A stretch of 64,000 bases of DNA from Helichrysum umbraculigerum (GCA_949592205.1 CATIUR010000016.1:126501-190500); one strand, 5' to 3'; numbered from the stretch's first letter, positions 1 through 12,208 are shown. Translations and numbers: made by a program. Notes: generated from the sequence alone by a model not told the origin.

Positions 1-361
1 TATTTCTCAACCAATTCATAGTCACAGAAGGATTTGTACTACCAGAATATTCAGGCGGTTTGCTAGCCATAAAAGTCTTAAAAGAACATGTCTTACTAAT
101 CTGAGATGGTGAAACAGCACCAAATGGAAATGTTTGTGGTGGCAACCTTTGCCGAGCCGCAGCTTCAGCTTGTCTCTTGAATTCTCTAAGGGAAATCAGT
201 TCATCTTCCATTTCATGCATATAGTCATCTTGATTTGATTCTTCACCAAAACGAGCAGAAGTACCATCATGAGCAGGTGGTTCATTCTGAATGTGCAAAG
301 GAGGAGCATCGGTTCTTGAGGCATTGTTAGAGTTGGCGGTTGTTTGCTCATTATCTGCCAT
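1..361 (-). CDS. gag N-terminus of gypsy element E1 (cut by window edge)
   Basis: The minus-strand frame opens with ATG at 361-359 (MADNEQTTANSNNASRTDAP) and stays open to the window edge, about 120 codons. It contains the gag block CSFKTFMASKPPEYSG followed by NPSVTMNWLR, matching the gag starts of E6, E7 and E9 in this window. Gag is the structural protein that forms the retrotransposon particle. The start was chosen because the same MADNEQ or MAESEQ start follows a conserved ACAG acceptor-like site in all four elements. Zinc knuckle and pol would lie left of base 1. No stop is seen in the visible part. Its 5' LTR and PBS lie immediately to the right. Confidence 0.88.
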   Translation of the reverse strand, partial: MADNEQTTANSNNASRTDAPPLHIQNEPPAHDGTSARFGEESNQDDYMHEMEDELISLREFKRQAEAAARQRLPPQTFPFGAVSPSQISKTCSFKTFMASKPPEYSGSTNPSVTMNWLRN

Positions 362-519
362 ATCTGTTTTCACCACAACAACTCAACAATTGTTAATCGT
401 TAGCACCTAACTACTAACAATTTATAACCAATGCTAAATCCCATACCAGGAATGTTTGACAAAACATGCTTCAGAATTGGGATTGAACACTTCACAATGC
501 TCAATTAGCCCAAAACTAT

Positions 520-531
520 GCTCTGATACCA
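520..531 (-). other. Primer binding site of E1 (tRNA-Met)
   Basis: The minus strand reads TGGTATCAGAGC, complementary to the 3' end of initiator tRNA-Met, three bases inside the LTR end at 535. This sets the orientation and marks the LTR as the 5' one. Confidence 0.9.
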
Positions 532-1269
532 ACTTATAACACCCCTCTTTCTCGCACATAATATTCTATTATTTTACTCGGAAGCGTATGAATTTAAAAC
601 TTATTTATATACTGTACATTAATATAATGTACATAAACAGTTACATGTTCCAAACATACCAAATTAAAACTGTTTAGAAACTACACAAGCTGGGGTATTA
701 TATTTTACAAAACTAGGTTTATAACAAAACCATATCAGAGTTCACAAGCTGTCAAACTTTCCTTGCAAAGCATCCACTTCCTGATCACCCACATAACAAA
801 CATAATCTGCAGGAAGTTTAAAATGAGGGATTAGCACGAAGCTAAGTGAATGAATTTATCACACACAATTCAACTTAGCATAACAGTCTGTTTACAGCAA
901 TTAAACGTAAACATATTTCTATTTCAATTTCAATGAGGATTGGTGGCTCTGGAGGAATCATAATACCCGGGGATTCTCCAAGAACACTTAACGTCAATCT
1001 GTATGGCCATTACAGAGTAGTCCGACAACTATTGGTTATTAAACTCATGCACAGGTCTCAAACACAACAGATGAATCAAAAGTGTAATTCACATAATAAC
1101 CAAAAATCCAACTATACGTTGACCTCAATAACAGATACACATAGAATCACATATCACATAGATTCATAATCAATAACACAGACTAAACAGTCTTATAATC
1201 AATCTACGTTTACTTGTCGCAACCAAACGGTTACAACTAAATCGAAAGGTGAGTTCTAAATCCACTCAC

Positions 1270-1325
1270 CGATACATTGGTCTTCACAAACTCAGATTCC
1301 AAGTATCACTTATCTTTTGGAGGAT
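1270..1325 (-). other. Predicted 56-nt leader mini-exon in E1 LTR
   Basis: It is flanked on the minus strand by TTCTCAG upstream and GTGAGTGG downstream, exactly 56 nt apart, as in E6, E7 and E9. No transcript data; predicted only from shared splice-like boundaries. Confidence 0.5.
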
Positions 1326-1539
1326 CTGAGAATCAAAATCAAATATAAGTTAATAACAACCTTCTTAAAATCATAACTTATATTCGAATACAACATATAT
1401 TGCTTCATTTTATCATATGTATAATACAATTACTATATGCACATTAGTTAAATATATCAACATATATATCTAGTAGTATTAATACATTAAGAATTCAATG
1501 AAGCTTGTTAAACAAAATCATGTTTTCTGTATATAGGTA

Positions 1540-1719
1540 GAATCCGTCGGATTCCCCTAGAATCCGCCGGATTCAAATGGTATTTCAGACTCAATTTTGG
1601 ACCAGGGTTCCCAAAACCAATCCAGTTGATGAATCCGCCGGATTTAAACCCATTTGACCGAATTCCCAAATCCATTGACCTGATGAATCCGCCGGATTCA
1701 ATAGGAATCCGCCGGATTC
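1540..1719. repeat. Palindrome cluster GAATCCGCCGGATTC x5
   Basis: Five copies start at 1540 (with T at the centre), 1560, 1631, 1685 and 1705. Each is a 15-base palindrome around one unpaired central base, CCG-C-CGG; the copy at 1631 ends in TTT. They are GC-rich in AT-rich surroundings and fall in the predicted first leader intron of the E1 LTR. Confidence 0.9.
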
Positions 1720-2375
1720 CCTGTGTTCATCGCAAAACTGCAGAACCTGCAACTGCATATCCAGCCCGATTTCTATACCCAATTTTCACACAAGTTCAGT
1801 TGCCAAATCGAGTTTAAGTAACAAATAACTTCATTTTAACAGCAAGTAACATCATATAACATTCCATAACCTCACATACCTATGAATTTAATCCAAGAAA
1901 TTATAATTCAATTTCAAAAGCTTTAATAACATAATACTTACAAATTCAGAGATTTCAAGATTATAATGATGATCTTAAACTTCGAATTTCAGTTCTACAA
2001 GGTGAGTTTATGAATTTGAGTTTGAAACTTTCTTGTGTTTAGGTTCTAGGTTTAGGTTTTAGAAGGAAATGATCAACTTTCCATTTTAGGAAAGTTTATA
2101 GGTCGGCCAAAATATTTCACCGACCCGTATCCACTTAAAACTAGTCTCCTTTCAATCTATTGTCTAGAACCTAGAAACCATTTTGTGAGAACTTATTTTA
2201 TTTTACCGTTAACTAAGGTAATTTAAAACGACTAATATTTCACTAGTCACAATAAGTTCTGGGACTTATTTAACTAAGTTTCTTAATTAAACAATTGATA
2301 CCAAGTAATTTCTAAAACAATTAAATACGCGATTAAAATAATAGAAATTACCAGACCGGTACGGAGGATGTTACA

Positions 2376-2638
2376 AATAGGGTAAAAGACTTGAACATGC
2401 GACCAACCCAACACCTTCCACCACTTATACCACTATTCTAATTGATGTGTTTTACTTTTTTTTCATATGTTTTATGTATATATAAAACACCGCTGAACTT
2501 CTTTTTTTTTTATTTTGGAGCCAAATATTTACAGAATATTTTAAAATTTATATTTAGAGCCAAAATTAGTCGAAAATTTTAAATTAGACGTGACCATTTA
2601 CATTCCTTAAAATTCGATAATTACAGTTAATGCCTCCA
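2376..2638. other. AT-rich spacer, possible tRNA-derived fragment
   Basis: Non-coding sequence between E1 and the CACTA element. On the minus strand about 2435-2381 resembles a tRNA head: TGGTATAAGTGG (A-box-like) and GTTCAAGTC (B-box-like) about 30 bases apart. This may be a SINE remnant, but no SINE body or tail was recognised. Nothing else is supported. Confidence 0.3.
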
Positions 2639-3620
2639 CACTAGTACAAACACAATCATTATTCTGTTTTTACACTTTTCTGCCGATCAAAATCAACCAT
2701 TATCAAAAAATTTAAACGTGCTAATTCATCAACTCTATCCTAAAGAACTAAAGGATCATGGATATTCATGAAGCCGATAATAATGATACTACTATTTACC
2801 ATAGTAATGGCTACGAGGAAGAAGATCATGGATATGAATCAGAGCAGTACGATGATTTTGATGATGAACAGGTTGACGATGGAATCGAGAATTCAATTGC
2901 AAACAAAGTGGTTCCACCGAGGGGCATTACAAGGTTATCCAAGTTTCGCAACCAATACAGCAAACCGGGTGCATTAAAGCTAAAGATAACCTTCGATGCT
3001 ATGGATAGGCTAACAGGTGATAACAGAGCAGTGTTTGCAAGTTTTCTAGGAGACATTGTTCGTGAGCAAATAGGCTTGAAGATTCTTTCCTGGAAGAAGG
3101 TCGATGCAGAAGCGAGAGCTAAACTTTGGGAAGAAATCAAGGCAAGTTTTATCAACTGATCCCTTTTAATTATGCAATTATATTTAATTTGTTAATGTTA
3201 AAAGAACAGATTGCTGTTAATCAGATTTGTGTATTATTTATGTGTATATTTGAGAATACATTAAGCCGTTTTGTAGTCTGTAATCATATTTGAGCAAAAG
3301 TCTGCAATTGATTCTTGATTGATTTTGCAGCGATATTTTGATGTTGAAGACACATACAGAAAGTCAATAATGAATCGTCTTGGTGCCCATCTAAGGAATT
3401 TCAGAAGAAAGTTGAGGGAAAAATACATACTGCCCAACAAAGATACACCTTCAAAATTAACTGAAGTCCCATTCAAGTATAGTGCAATTGTCAAAGCCCC
3501 GGAATGGGGTGCTTTCGTTCAGCATACGAGCACCGAGGCTTACCAGGTATTGGTCATTATATTAATTAGGTCCATACATATATCTTTCATATATATTATT
3601 GTGTTTGCAAATTTATGCAT

Positions 3621-3624
<4 letters not shown>

Positions 3625-3679
<55 letters not shown>
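3625..3679. repeat. (TA)n microsatellite in an E2 intron
   Basis: About 27 uninterrupted TA units in the second predicted intron of the TnpA-like gene. Confidence 0.97.
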
Positions 3680-3681
<2 letters not shown>

Positions 3682-5024
3682 TTTTGTTCAATTCTGTAAT
3701 TAAGAAAAAGTCTGATGCATCAAAGGAGGCGCGCTCCATGTCTGTTTATCCGCATACGATGGGACGAGGCGGATACGTACATGTGAAAAAGAAATTGGTA
3801 ACTACATTTACATTTTGAATGTTTGTTTCTAAATACTATCTAATTTGTTTGTGTTTTCTATTTTCTAAGTTTATATATTAATTGTGTTAACTTTAATTTA
3901 CATGTGTATTTGATGATTATAAGATCGAAGAAAAAGTCATTGAAGCACATGAAGAACCCGGACGTGGTGTCTTGTGGTTGAGAGGAAGGCAAAACAAAGA
4001 AGAGGTATTTCGTGACGAAAGGACTAAAGAAAAGGCAGATAACGTAGTAAGTATTTTGACGTGCTAATTCATCATTTACATTATTCATGTTTATTTTCAT
4101 GAAACAAATTAATTACTGCCTATTGGAATTAAATTAATCTATAATGCAGAAAGACACGGAGGCACAGATCAAAGCCGGAACCTTAAAGGTTGATGATGGG
4201 ACTGATGCCTTGACAAAGGTATTTGGACCCGAAAAGTCAGGGTACGCACGAGGAGTGGGAAGCGGAGTGACTGTCAAAAAGTTTTTTAATCTTCCTGCTC
4301 GAAACAGAAATGCCTGCAATGATGAGAAAGTCAAGTTACTTGAAGCAGAGCTTGCTGCTGAGAGACGCGCACGTCAAGACAAAGACACAATAATAAAGTC
4401 TTTGCAGGATCAGGTGCTTGAAACACAGTCAATGGTTACCAAACTTAAGGGTCGGTTTGATGCGTTAGAAGGGGATCAGCTAAATTCATTGTCAACTGTT
4501 GTACCAGCATTAGAGGAAAGGCATTTGTTGTATTAATTATGCTAACCTTTTATACATCAGTTTACAAAATTTTGTAAACAAATGTATAATTTTTATTGCA
4601 GGTGTCTCCAACAGTGGACGTTAATCCTAACGCTTCCAATACTGTTCAGTATGGTGGAGTGGCGTTAAGTGATGTTGGATGTGAGAAGGATTCCAGCTTT
4701 CACAAGTCTAATGGACTCACAACTGTGGAAATGCCAACAGAAACAAGTGTAAGTATTAAAACAGTTGAATTAATTTGACTTTAATATTTCTCACTGTGAT
4801 TTAATAATTTTACATACATGACTTACTTACCGAGTTTTATATAGGAACTGGTTGTTAAATCTGCTGACGAGTCAAACAGGACGCCTGATTCACAAGTCAA
4901 CACATTTTAACCTAAATAGAGGCAAAATAATCTGTCTCCAGCAAGGCCAACACCACCGCAGGTATGTATATATATATTCCAAAATGTTGATACATACTTC
5001 AATCAGTTTAATATAATTCTGATG

Positions 5025-5165
<141 letters not shown>

Positions 5166-5859
5166 ATAATAATCGTTATCATTTTCTTTAGTTATTTAAG
5201 TGTAAACTGTGGCACCTAAAGAGGACCAACATCATTGCTTTGGGTATTGTCTACTTGTCAAAAGGAAAAGTGATGATGCATAGCAGCCCACTCCCAAAGG
5301 ATTGCTACAAAGTGTCCGTTGATAAAGCGCTAGTGCATGCAGCTTGTATTCCGGACAACGGAAACAATGGTTTCAAAACAGCTATCGATGCAGTAGGTGG
5401 TTTTTATGCATGGCCCAAGAATCAAGTGATTTTTGATGAGGAGGTACGTTTTTTTGTCCTACATTGTTCTTCATATTTAATTTGGTGTTTGATCCATATG
5501 CCCCTTGTTGATTGTACAGGTAACACCACCAACTACTGGACAAAAGGTATTTGGTGAGACCAAAACTGCACCAGAAGTATCAAGGAAAAAGCGCAAAGCA
5601 CCGGTTTTTGTGTCTTCCGATGCCATGCGAAAGCAAGCGAATAGAAAACTCAATAGTCAAAAGTCCATACAACTCTGATGTTTAATATATAAGTGTATTT
5701 TAGTATATATGCAATTACTATAGTACTTAGGATATTATTATGTAAATTAAACAATCCAATTATATTATTGATTTGTGCATTGAATTATGTACATTGAAAT
5801 TTAATTTGTGGTGTTGTATACTACGTAATTCATATTGTTACACAAATTATTGATTTGTT

Positions 5860-7640
5860 ATATGTGACTAAAATATGTAGTCACATAATATGGTCACACA
5901 TTGTGGCCACCGTTTGATTAATTATGTGTGACTAAATAATGCAAAACGCCACACAAAAATACAATTCAAGTGGCCATTGGGTGAACAATGGTCACACTTA
6001 TTATCACCTACGGCCACTTTTGGCTTAATTTTGTGTGACCAAATCCCAGAATAAATCACTGTTTGAGTGACTAAATGATACAAAACGCCACACAAACATA
6101 AAAAAAAGTGGCCATTGAATGGCAATGGTCACACAAAATACGAGTTTACTTGACATTGCAGCCCATATGGTCACACTTTTTATCACATACGGCCACTTTT
6201 GGCGTAATTTTATGTGACCAAATCCCAGGATAAATCACTCTTTGAGTGACTAAAGGATAGAAAAAGCCACACAAACATAAAAATAAAGTGGCCATTGGAT
6301 GGAAATAGTCACACAAAATACAAGTTTACTTGTCATTGCAGCCCATATGGTCACACTTTTTATCACCTACGGCCACTTTTGCTCTAATTTTATGTGACCA
6401 AATCCAAGAATAAATCACTATTTGTGTGACTAAATGATACAAAACGCCACACAAACATAAAAATAAAGTGGCCATTGGTTGGCAATAGTCACACAAAATA
6501 AAAGTTTACTTGACATTACAAAGCATATGGTCACACTTATTATAACCTACGGCCACTTTTGATCTAATTTTACGTGACCGAATCCCAGATTAAATCACTC
6601 TTTGAGTGACTAAATGATACAAAACGTCACACAAACATAAAAATAAAGTGGCCATTGAATGGCAATGGTCACACAAAATACGAGTTTACTTGACATTACA
6701 GCCCATATGGTCACACTTTTTATCACATATGGCCACTTTTGGCTTAATTTTGTGTCACCAAATCCCAGAATAAATCACTCTTTGAGTGACTAAATGATAC
6801 AAAACGCCAGACAAACATAAAAAATAAGTGGCAATTGAATGGCAATAGTCACACAAAATACAAGTTTATTTGACATTGCATCCTATATGGTCACACTTTT
6901 TATCACATACGGCCACTTTTGGCTTAATTTTGTGTGACCAAATCCCAGAATAAATCACTCTTTGAGTGACTAAATGATACAAAACACCAAACAAACATAA
7001 AAATAAAGTGGCCATTGAATGGCAATAGTCACAAAAAATACAAGTTTACTTGTCATTGCAGCCCATATGGTCACACTTTTTATCACCTATGGCCACTTCT
7101 GGCTTAATTTTACGTGACCAAATCCAAGAATAAATCACTATTTGTGTGACTAAATGATACAAAACGCCACACAAACATAAAAATAAAGTGGCCATTGGTT
7201 GGCAATAGTCACACAAAATAAAAGTTTACTTGACATTACAAAGCATATGGTCACACAAAATACACGTTTAGCTAACTTTAAAGAACATATGGTCACACTT
7301 ATTAACACTTTTGGTCACTCTTGGCTTAAATTTATGTAACCAAATCCCAAAAATAAAACACTCGTTGTGTGACTAAATGTTACAAATAGCCACACTAACC
7401 TACAATTCAAGTGGCCATTGGATGGACAATAGTCACACAAAATACACTTTCACTTAATTTTAAAGAGCATACGGTCACACATTTTATGGTTTTCGTCACA
7501 CTTTTTAGATGGATACGGCCACTAACCTTGTAATGTGACCGTATGGACCCCTTTGGTCATGGCACCTTTAGTCACACACACGCTGAAAAAACGAGTGTGA
7601 CCATATGGTTTTCGTCACACTTTTCTGGTGTGACCAAAGC
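5860..7640. repeat. CACTA subterminal repeats with a 180-bp tandem array
   Basis: Dense short motifs GTGTGAC, TGGTCACAC, GTGGCC and their inverses. From about 6000 to 7260 they form a tandem array with a period of exactly 180 bp, about seven copies: the phrase TGACCAAATCCCAGAATAAA recurs near 6040, 6220, 6400, 6580, 6760, 6940 and 7120 with small changes. Subterminal arrays are the usual TnpA binding region in this superfamily. The final 400 bp keep the motifs but lose the period. Confidence 0.9.
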
Positions 7641-7657
7641 CAAAATCTGTACTAGTG

Positions 7658-7880
7658 TAACATTCCATTCACTTCTTCCTCAATTTCCTTTTCTGTCATT
7701 AATTTTCTTCCTTCCCTACTCTGACTCAGACCACTCCTAATGGTGACTAAAACTCACTGAAATCGACTGAGCCATGTCAGCTTTTTCAAGAAACTAACTG
7801 AAACTGACGGATCCCTGCCATCAGCAACCCGTCACTTTAATTTTTTGGATCTCATATTTACCAATTTACCTTTAATATTA
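7658..7880. other. Spacer, pyrimidine-rich then AT-rich
   Basis: Between the CACTA right end and the MITE. No coding potential beyond short chance frames and no recognised element. Its last nine bases (7872-7880) are the left target duplication of the MITE. Confidence 0.6.
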
Positions 7881-8207
7881 GGGCTTATTGTTTGTAAATG
7901 TATCGAACTTGTCCCGAAATGCTTTTGTATGCATCCATCTTTCCAAAGTTCTATTGTATGTATCAAAGTTACTAATCACTCCTATTGTATGTATCAAAGT
8001 TACTAATTACTCCTATTGTATGTATCAAAGTTACTAATCACTTCTATTGTATGTATTAAAGTTACTAATCAATATGAGTGATTAGTAACCTTGATACATA
8101 CAATAGGAGTGATTAGTAACTTTGATACATACAATAGAACTTTGGAAAGATGGATGCATACAAAAGCATTTCGGGACAAGTTCGATACATTTACAAACAA
8201 TTAGCCC
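7881..8207. mobile_element. Long-inverted-repeat MITE with 9-bp TSD (Mutator-type)
   Basis: A 327-bp fold-back element from GGGCTTATTGTTTG to its inverse ending TTAGCCC. It is flanked by a perfect 9-bp duplication, TTAATATTA (7872-7880 and 8208-8216), the size expected of Mutator-like elements. The outer arms match over about 75 bp (TCGAACTTGTCCCGAAATGC and inverse). Inside, the left arm has four tandem copies of a unit of about 32 bp containing ATGTATCAAAGTTACTAATC; the right arm has two inverted copies. No ORF. Confidence 0.88.
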
Positions 8208-8216
8208 TTAATATTA

Positions 8217-8458
8217 TACACAAAAAAAAAACATAAAAAAGGATGCATCGGATTTGTGACGAGGAAAACCAACGAGACGAAGTGATGAACCGGTACAATC
8301 GGCGTCACTTCGTCGGTTGGAAACTGACGTGAGCCGACGGCTCCCATTGGGAATGGCCTCACCAACCCACCACCACTTGCTACCACCCGGTGACCAATGG
8401 ATTTTGACAGCCACCACCGTCATATTTTGAAGACCAAAATTTTCTCTCTTTTATTATA
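8217..8458. other. Spacer of unknown nature
   Basis: A higher-GC stretch (about 8250-8420) with a minus-strand frame of about 60-70 codons that matches nothing I recognise. I do not call it a gene. Confidence 0.4.
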
Positions 8459-8460
8459 TA

Positions 8461-8710
8461 CTCTCTCCGTCCCAATTTTATTGTCCCCAGGCAAAAAATA
8501 CGCAATTTATGAAAATATAATCATCTCTCTTATTTTTTGGTAAGATGACAGTTTTACCCTCTACTTTTTACCTACTTTTTTGTCTTACATATATATACTA
8601 AGGGTAAAAAAGAACTTTATCTTATTATTCTTATCTATTTATGAAAGTGGACAATAAAATTGGGACATCCATAAAAGGAATACCGGACTATAAATATGGG
8701 ACTGAGGTAG
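8461..8710. mobile_element. Stowaway-like MITE (Tc1/mariner type)
   Basis: About 250 bp, starting CTCTCTCCGTCCCAATTTTA and ending with an imperfect inverse (GGGACTGAGGTAG), with TA on both sides (8459-8460 and 8711-8712). A second inner inverted pair, ATTTTATTGTCC and GGACAATAAAAT, supports the fold. This is the usual start of plant Stowaway MITEs. No ORF. Confidence 0.8.
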
Positions 8711-9451
8711 TACTATATTTTTTCTTTTCACTTATCGTTCACCTTTTAAAACATGTTTTTTACATTTTCTTTTTCTTTTTACTTTTATGATCCGTTTAAT
8801 TTTTTTAAAGCTTTTTATTTTATACTTTTGTTCACAAATCTCTTTTTCTTTCAGTCATGTTTATTATTTAGCAATTCGTAAGTGGTAACAACCTATTAAT
8901 TTTTCTGTACTTTTTCATAATATATTTGTTTCGTTTTTGTTATTTGTTTTAAATATTAGCAATCGAATTATAAAACTATGATGCAATTTTTTATTTTTTA
9001 GAAAAATAAGATGTAGTGTGTTTAATATTAAAGCGTGATGTAGTATTTAGTTTTTCATCGTTGATGTAGTGTTTAGCTTAAAGCATGATGGAGTGATTTA
9101 TAATATAATGTAGTGTTGATTGAAGAATGATGGAGTGATTCATACTAAAGAACCATGGTTCTTTATACAATAATAGACCATGGTTCACATTATGACCTTG
9201 GTCCTTGTTTTTAAGAAGATAAACCACCGTCCAAAAATAGGAACCGTGATTTATATATTTTTTAAACTACGGTCTATCTTTAATTAAATTGAAGTGTGCA
9301 ATGTTTAGCAAACGGACAACGACTTTTACTAATTTTCTATTATTTATGTAGTGTATTATGGGTGGTATATAATGATTTATGTAGTAGTGTGGAATAAAAA
9401 GAAATTATAATTGAATTACTCTGTCAAGAATAAAAGTTGAGAAATGATATG
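8711..9451. other. AT-rich non-coding spacer
   Basis: No gene seen. It holds loose repeats of ATGTAGTG and ATGGAGTGATT (about 9010-9140) and a region with imperfect fold-backs around ACCATGGTTC (9140-9290). An unrecognised decayed element is possible. Confidence 0.45.
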
Positions 9452-10618
9452 TATAATACCCCATGTTTACAACCTATTTTTTTTTTTACAATACTATACA
9501 TCGAAAGCGCAGATCAACATACATTAATAATTTACATTACATATTATATACACAAAATCATACTATTTTAAAACCATAGTATATCAGAGATGAGAGTTAT
9601 TTAATTCCAAAAGACATCACAGACCCATTCAAAACAAATATCAGAGTAACCGCCAGGTCAAACATTCCGTCCCAAATCAAGCTTCTTGCCCAACCCATTA
9701 TATCAAATCATACCCTGCAAGAAGTAGGGTGGTGGGATTAGCATAAAGCTAAGTGAGTGAATAAATAACCAACAGCCCAACTTAGCATAACAACCCTGTT
9801 TACAGCAAAGTATCGTAAACACATAGCAACCCTGTTTACAGCAAAAGCATCGTAAACACATAGCGTCAAAGAGGATCGGTGGTTCTTGAGGTATCCTTCA
9901 AAGAACACTTAAAATCAACTGCAGGCCAATACAGTGATTAACCGATAGCTTGTTGTTATCTTCACACGACACAGGTTCCTATTCACTATGTGTACAAGGA
10001 AACCCCCGCCGGCCAAACATTAGCAACCAAGCCCAACCAGTATTGACCTCTAAATAAATCACATATGCCCAATGGTCATGTATCACTTAATCACATAATC
10101 CATAATCATCATGGCATTATGTCAAACTAAATAGTCTATCAACAACAATAACATCATGGCAGACTAAAGAGTCTATCGAAACAGTAGTACTACGTTTACC
10201 CGTTGTAATCAAACCTGTTACAACTAAATCATACTGAGGATTACAGATCCACTCACCGTTACCTCAGCCGCTAGCTCAGAAGTCTAATATTACTGAGCCT
10301 TCTCCGTATCTGAGAATACAATTAAATAATGAGTTAGTAACTTGTCCCATAACATATAACTCATATTATAATCATATTGCATATCTTAACATATAGTATC
10401 AAAATACTAAACAGTAACTAGTTATAACTCAATCAAATCATTAGTTAATTGATAAACAATTCATCATTCCAAATTTAGTTTATAACTTAATTTATCTCTA
10501 ACCGGTGATTAATCAATCGAACATCTCATAGAAACCCCGAAAGGCCTAAAACTGCCTAGGCTTTTTTTAAAGAGCTTTGATCATTGGGCCGTTTCTGAGT
10601 GACCATGCGAATGTTAGC
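9452..10618 (-). repeat. Gypsy LTR E3, 3' portion on minus strand
   Basis: It aligns along its length with the LTRs of E7 (from 37460): TATAATACCCC edge, a poly-T run, the block GCAAGAAGTAGGGTGGTGGG and ATTAGCATAAAGCTAAGTGA. A mini-exon-like segment of 53 nt lies at 10257-10309 between GTGAGT and TTCTCAG. It is interrupted at 10618 by E4 and resumes at 37057. Whether it is a solo LTR or part of a full element cannot be told, because its other end is not in the window. Confidence 0.8.
10257..10309 (-). other. Predicted leader mini-exon in E3 LTR (53 nt)
   Basis: Bounded by TTCTCAG and GTGAGTGGAT on the minus strand, like the 56-nt segments elsewhere but 3 nt shorter. It keeps the CTCAG, AGAC and CTGAG motifs. 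Confidence 0.42.
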
Positions 10619-10871
10619 TGATAAACGCTTAAAAGTACTATATTTCAGTAGTATTTTACCCCTATTCTTGAATGTTTTTATTGCATTTTGTTTAGAATAG
10701 ATATCGATTTCGTTCATATTTGCAATTAGATGTGGAAATGGAGCGTTTATGAAGAAAGGAAGGAAAACAGTCAATAAAAGAGTTAAATGATGCGTATTTG
10801 AAGAAATAAGTAAATCCGAAGTCGAAGAAAAGAATAAAAGAAGAAAAATCAAAAATTCGGCTGAAAAACTC

Positions 10872-10997
10872 ATCCATACGCCGTATGGAAATCCATACGC
10901 CGTATGGATTGCTGCAGTGGAAGCCCAGGTTACGCGGACATGGGCTGGGCTTGAAATCAATCCATACGCCTTATGGAAATCCATACGCCGTATGGAT
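10872..10997. repeat. Palindrome cluster ATCCATACGCCGTATGGAT x4 in E4 LTR
   Basis: Copies start at 10872, 10891, 10959 (one base changed in the core, CGCCTTATG) and 10979. Each is a 19-base palindrome around a single central C. The same word recurs in the 3' LTR (35738-35863) and in the internal module at 14074-14189. Confidence 0.93.
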
Positions 10998-11012
10998 CAA
11001 AATTACAGGAAG

Positions 11013-11019
11013 TATAAAA
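11013..11019 (+). promoter_or_regulatory. TATA box of E4 LTR
   Basis: TATAAAA 16 bases after the last palindrome, followed by CGCGAAAAACCCTAAATCG, a plausible transcription start region. Predicted from sequence only. Confidence 0.55.
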
Positions 11020-12190
11020 TCGCGAAAAACCCTAAATCGATAGTTTTTTTTAGTTTTTCGTTTTCTTTTGGTTCTAGATGACTTTAGGGGTTTTTAATTC
11101 GTAAATTAGGGTTAGTTTGGAGGTACGAAGGGTGAAGAACGAGGATAATTCATCTAAATCATTCGTAGTTCGTCTTTATAACTCGGTATAATTTCTTTAT
11201 TTCGATTTCATTGAAGTATTTGATGTTGAATGATCTGATTATTACTGATTTATGATGAATTGAATATCTAAAGTGATTGTGTAGTTGATTTAACTTAGAT
11301 TATGATTATTGAACGATTATAATTGCGTATTGAATAAGTTATTTAATTGAAAATTGTTATATTGCTCGTGGACACTTGTTTATTGGTAACTAGTTATTAT
11401 TGTTGCTTCACGTGATTAATAATTTTAATGAGATTGAGTTCCTTTAAGATTATTGATTATTGCTAGTACTACCTTAGGGTTTTGGACTATCACTAAATAC
11501 GTTGAGTCTGATAGGTCGAGTATACAATAATTATCTACTTTAAAATGAACAAGACAATAAGTTAATTATTGGGTATTGTTGAGTCATACCATCAGAGTAA
11601 TTATAATGAGTTGTGAATGTTTAATGCATAATTTAGGGAAAGGCACACAATTGACTGATCATCTTGTGACACTGGAACTAGTGTTTCATGTTGGACCCTA
11701 GATTATAGGAATTAGTTGGACCAGAAACGTTGGCTAGTTCATATTCGACTTAGTATTCATTGAAGAATTTGGTATTAAGTTGATCTAAAAGAATCACAAT
11801 TAGATAATCAATACGTAATAAATCGGGAAGTATGAATCTAAGTGACATTAACTATACAATTACTTATTCCTTCCAATTAGGATTTATTGTTATTATTTAT
11901 TTATTATTTTGATTTAAAAAGTTTTATTTAAGTTTGTTTATTTTAAATTAAATGTTTTCTAAACAAATGTTCGTACGGAACTAAAACGTCCCCATATTTA
12001 CTGCTTTCTAGTTAATTGTTAATTTCTATTTTAAATATTCCACCTTTTTCCCTGTGTTCGAATCTGACTTACCAAATCTATATTTACAATTGATCGGGTA
12101 TTCTTGCCTGGTTGCTTGAAAGTATTTATTAGGTATTTCTATTTATAAATTGTAAAACAAGACGCGCTTTCATAAGCGACATCAAGTTTT

Positions 12191-12208
12191 TGGCGCCGCT
12201 GCCGGGGA
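12191..12208 (+). other. Primer binding site of E4 (tRNA-Asp-like)
   Basis: TGGCGCCGCTGCCGGGGA, preceded by AGTTTT, a few bases after the LTR end at 12184. This is the characteristic primer site of plant Athila/Tat gypsy elements, with C in place of the more usual T in CGTTG. Confidence 0.9.

Larger units (their letters stand above)
1..2375 (-). mobile_element. Ty3/gypsy Tekay-type element E1, 5' part only
   Basis: Read on the minus strand: LTR (2375 to 535), a tRNA-Met PBS, an untranslated leader, then gag running off the window. The LTR begins TGTAACATCC and ends GGTGTTATA. The base right of the LTR is 2376 (AATAG), which would be the target duplication; its partner is outside the window. 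Family assignment rests on gag similarity to E9, which carries a chromodomain. Confidence 0.88.
535..2375 (-). repeat. 5' LTR of E1
   Basis: About 1.84 kb between TGTAACATCC (minus-strand start at 2375) and GTTATA (end at 535), next to the PBS. The LTR ends in TA rather than the usual CA. It contains a predicted leader: donor GTAAGT read leftward from 1941, acceptor TTCTCAG at about 1326, mini-exon 1325-1270, donor GTGAGTGG from 1269, acceptor CTTCCTGCAG at about 807. The palindrome cluster at 1540-1719 lies in the first predicted intron. Confidence 0.85.
10619..12184 (+). repeat. 5' LTR of E4
   Basis: 1566 bp from TGATAAACGC to GCGACATCA, followed by the PBS. It contains four copies of a CATACGCCGTATG palindrome (10872-10997) just upstream of a TATA box (11013-11019), then CCCTAAATCG and a transcribed-looking leader. 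Its pair is 27141-27188 plus 35533-37051. Confidence 0.92.

Noticed and set aside
1626..1817. 63-codon frames on both strands in the E1 LTR
   Set aside because: They read through the GAATCCGCCGGATTC palindromes and have no independent support.
6000..7260. Regular repeats resembling a CRISPR array
   Set aside because: The period is 180 bp with no unique spacers, inside a CACTA transposon in plant DNA.
10556..10984. 142-codon minus-strand frame across the E3/E4 junction
   Set aside because: It spans an insertion boundary and the LTR palindromes, with no family similarity.
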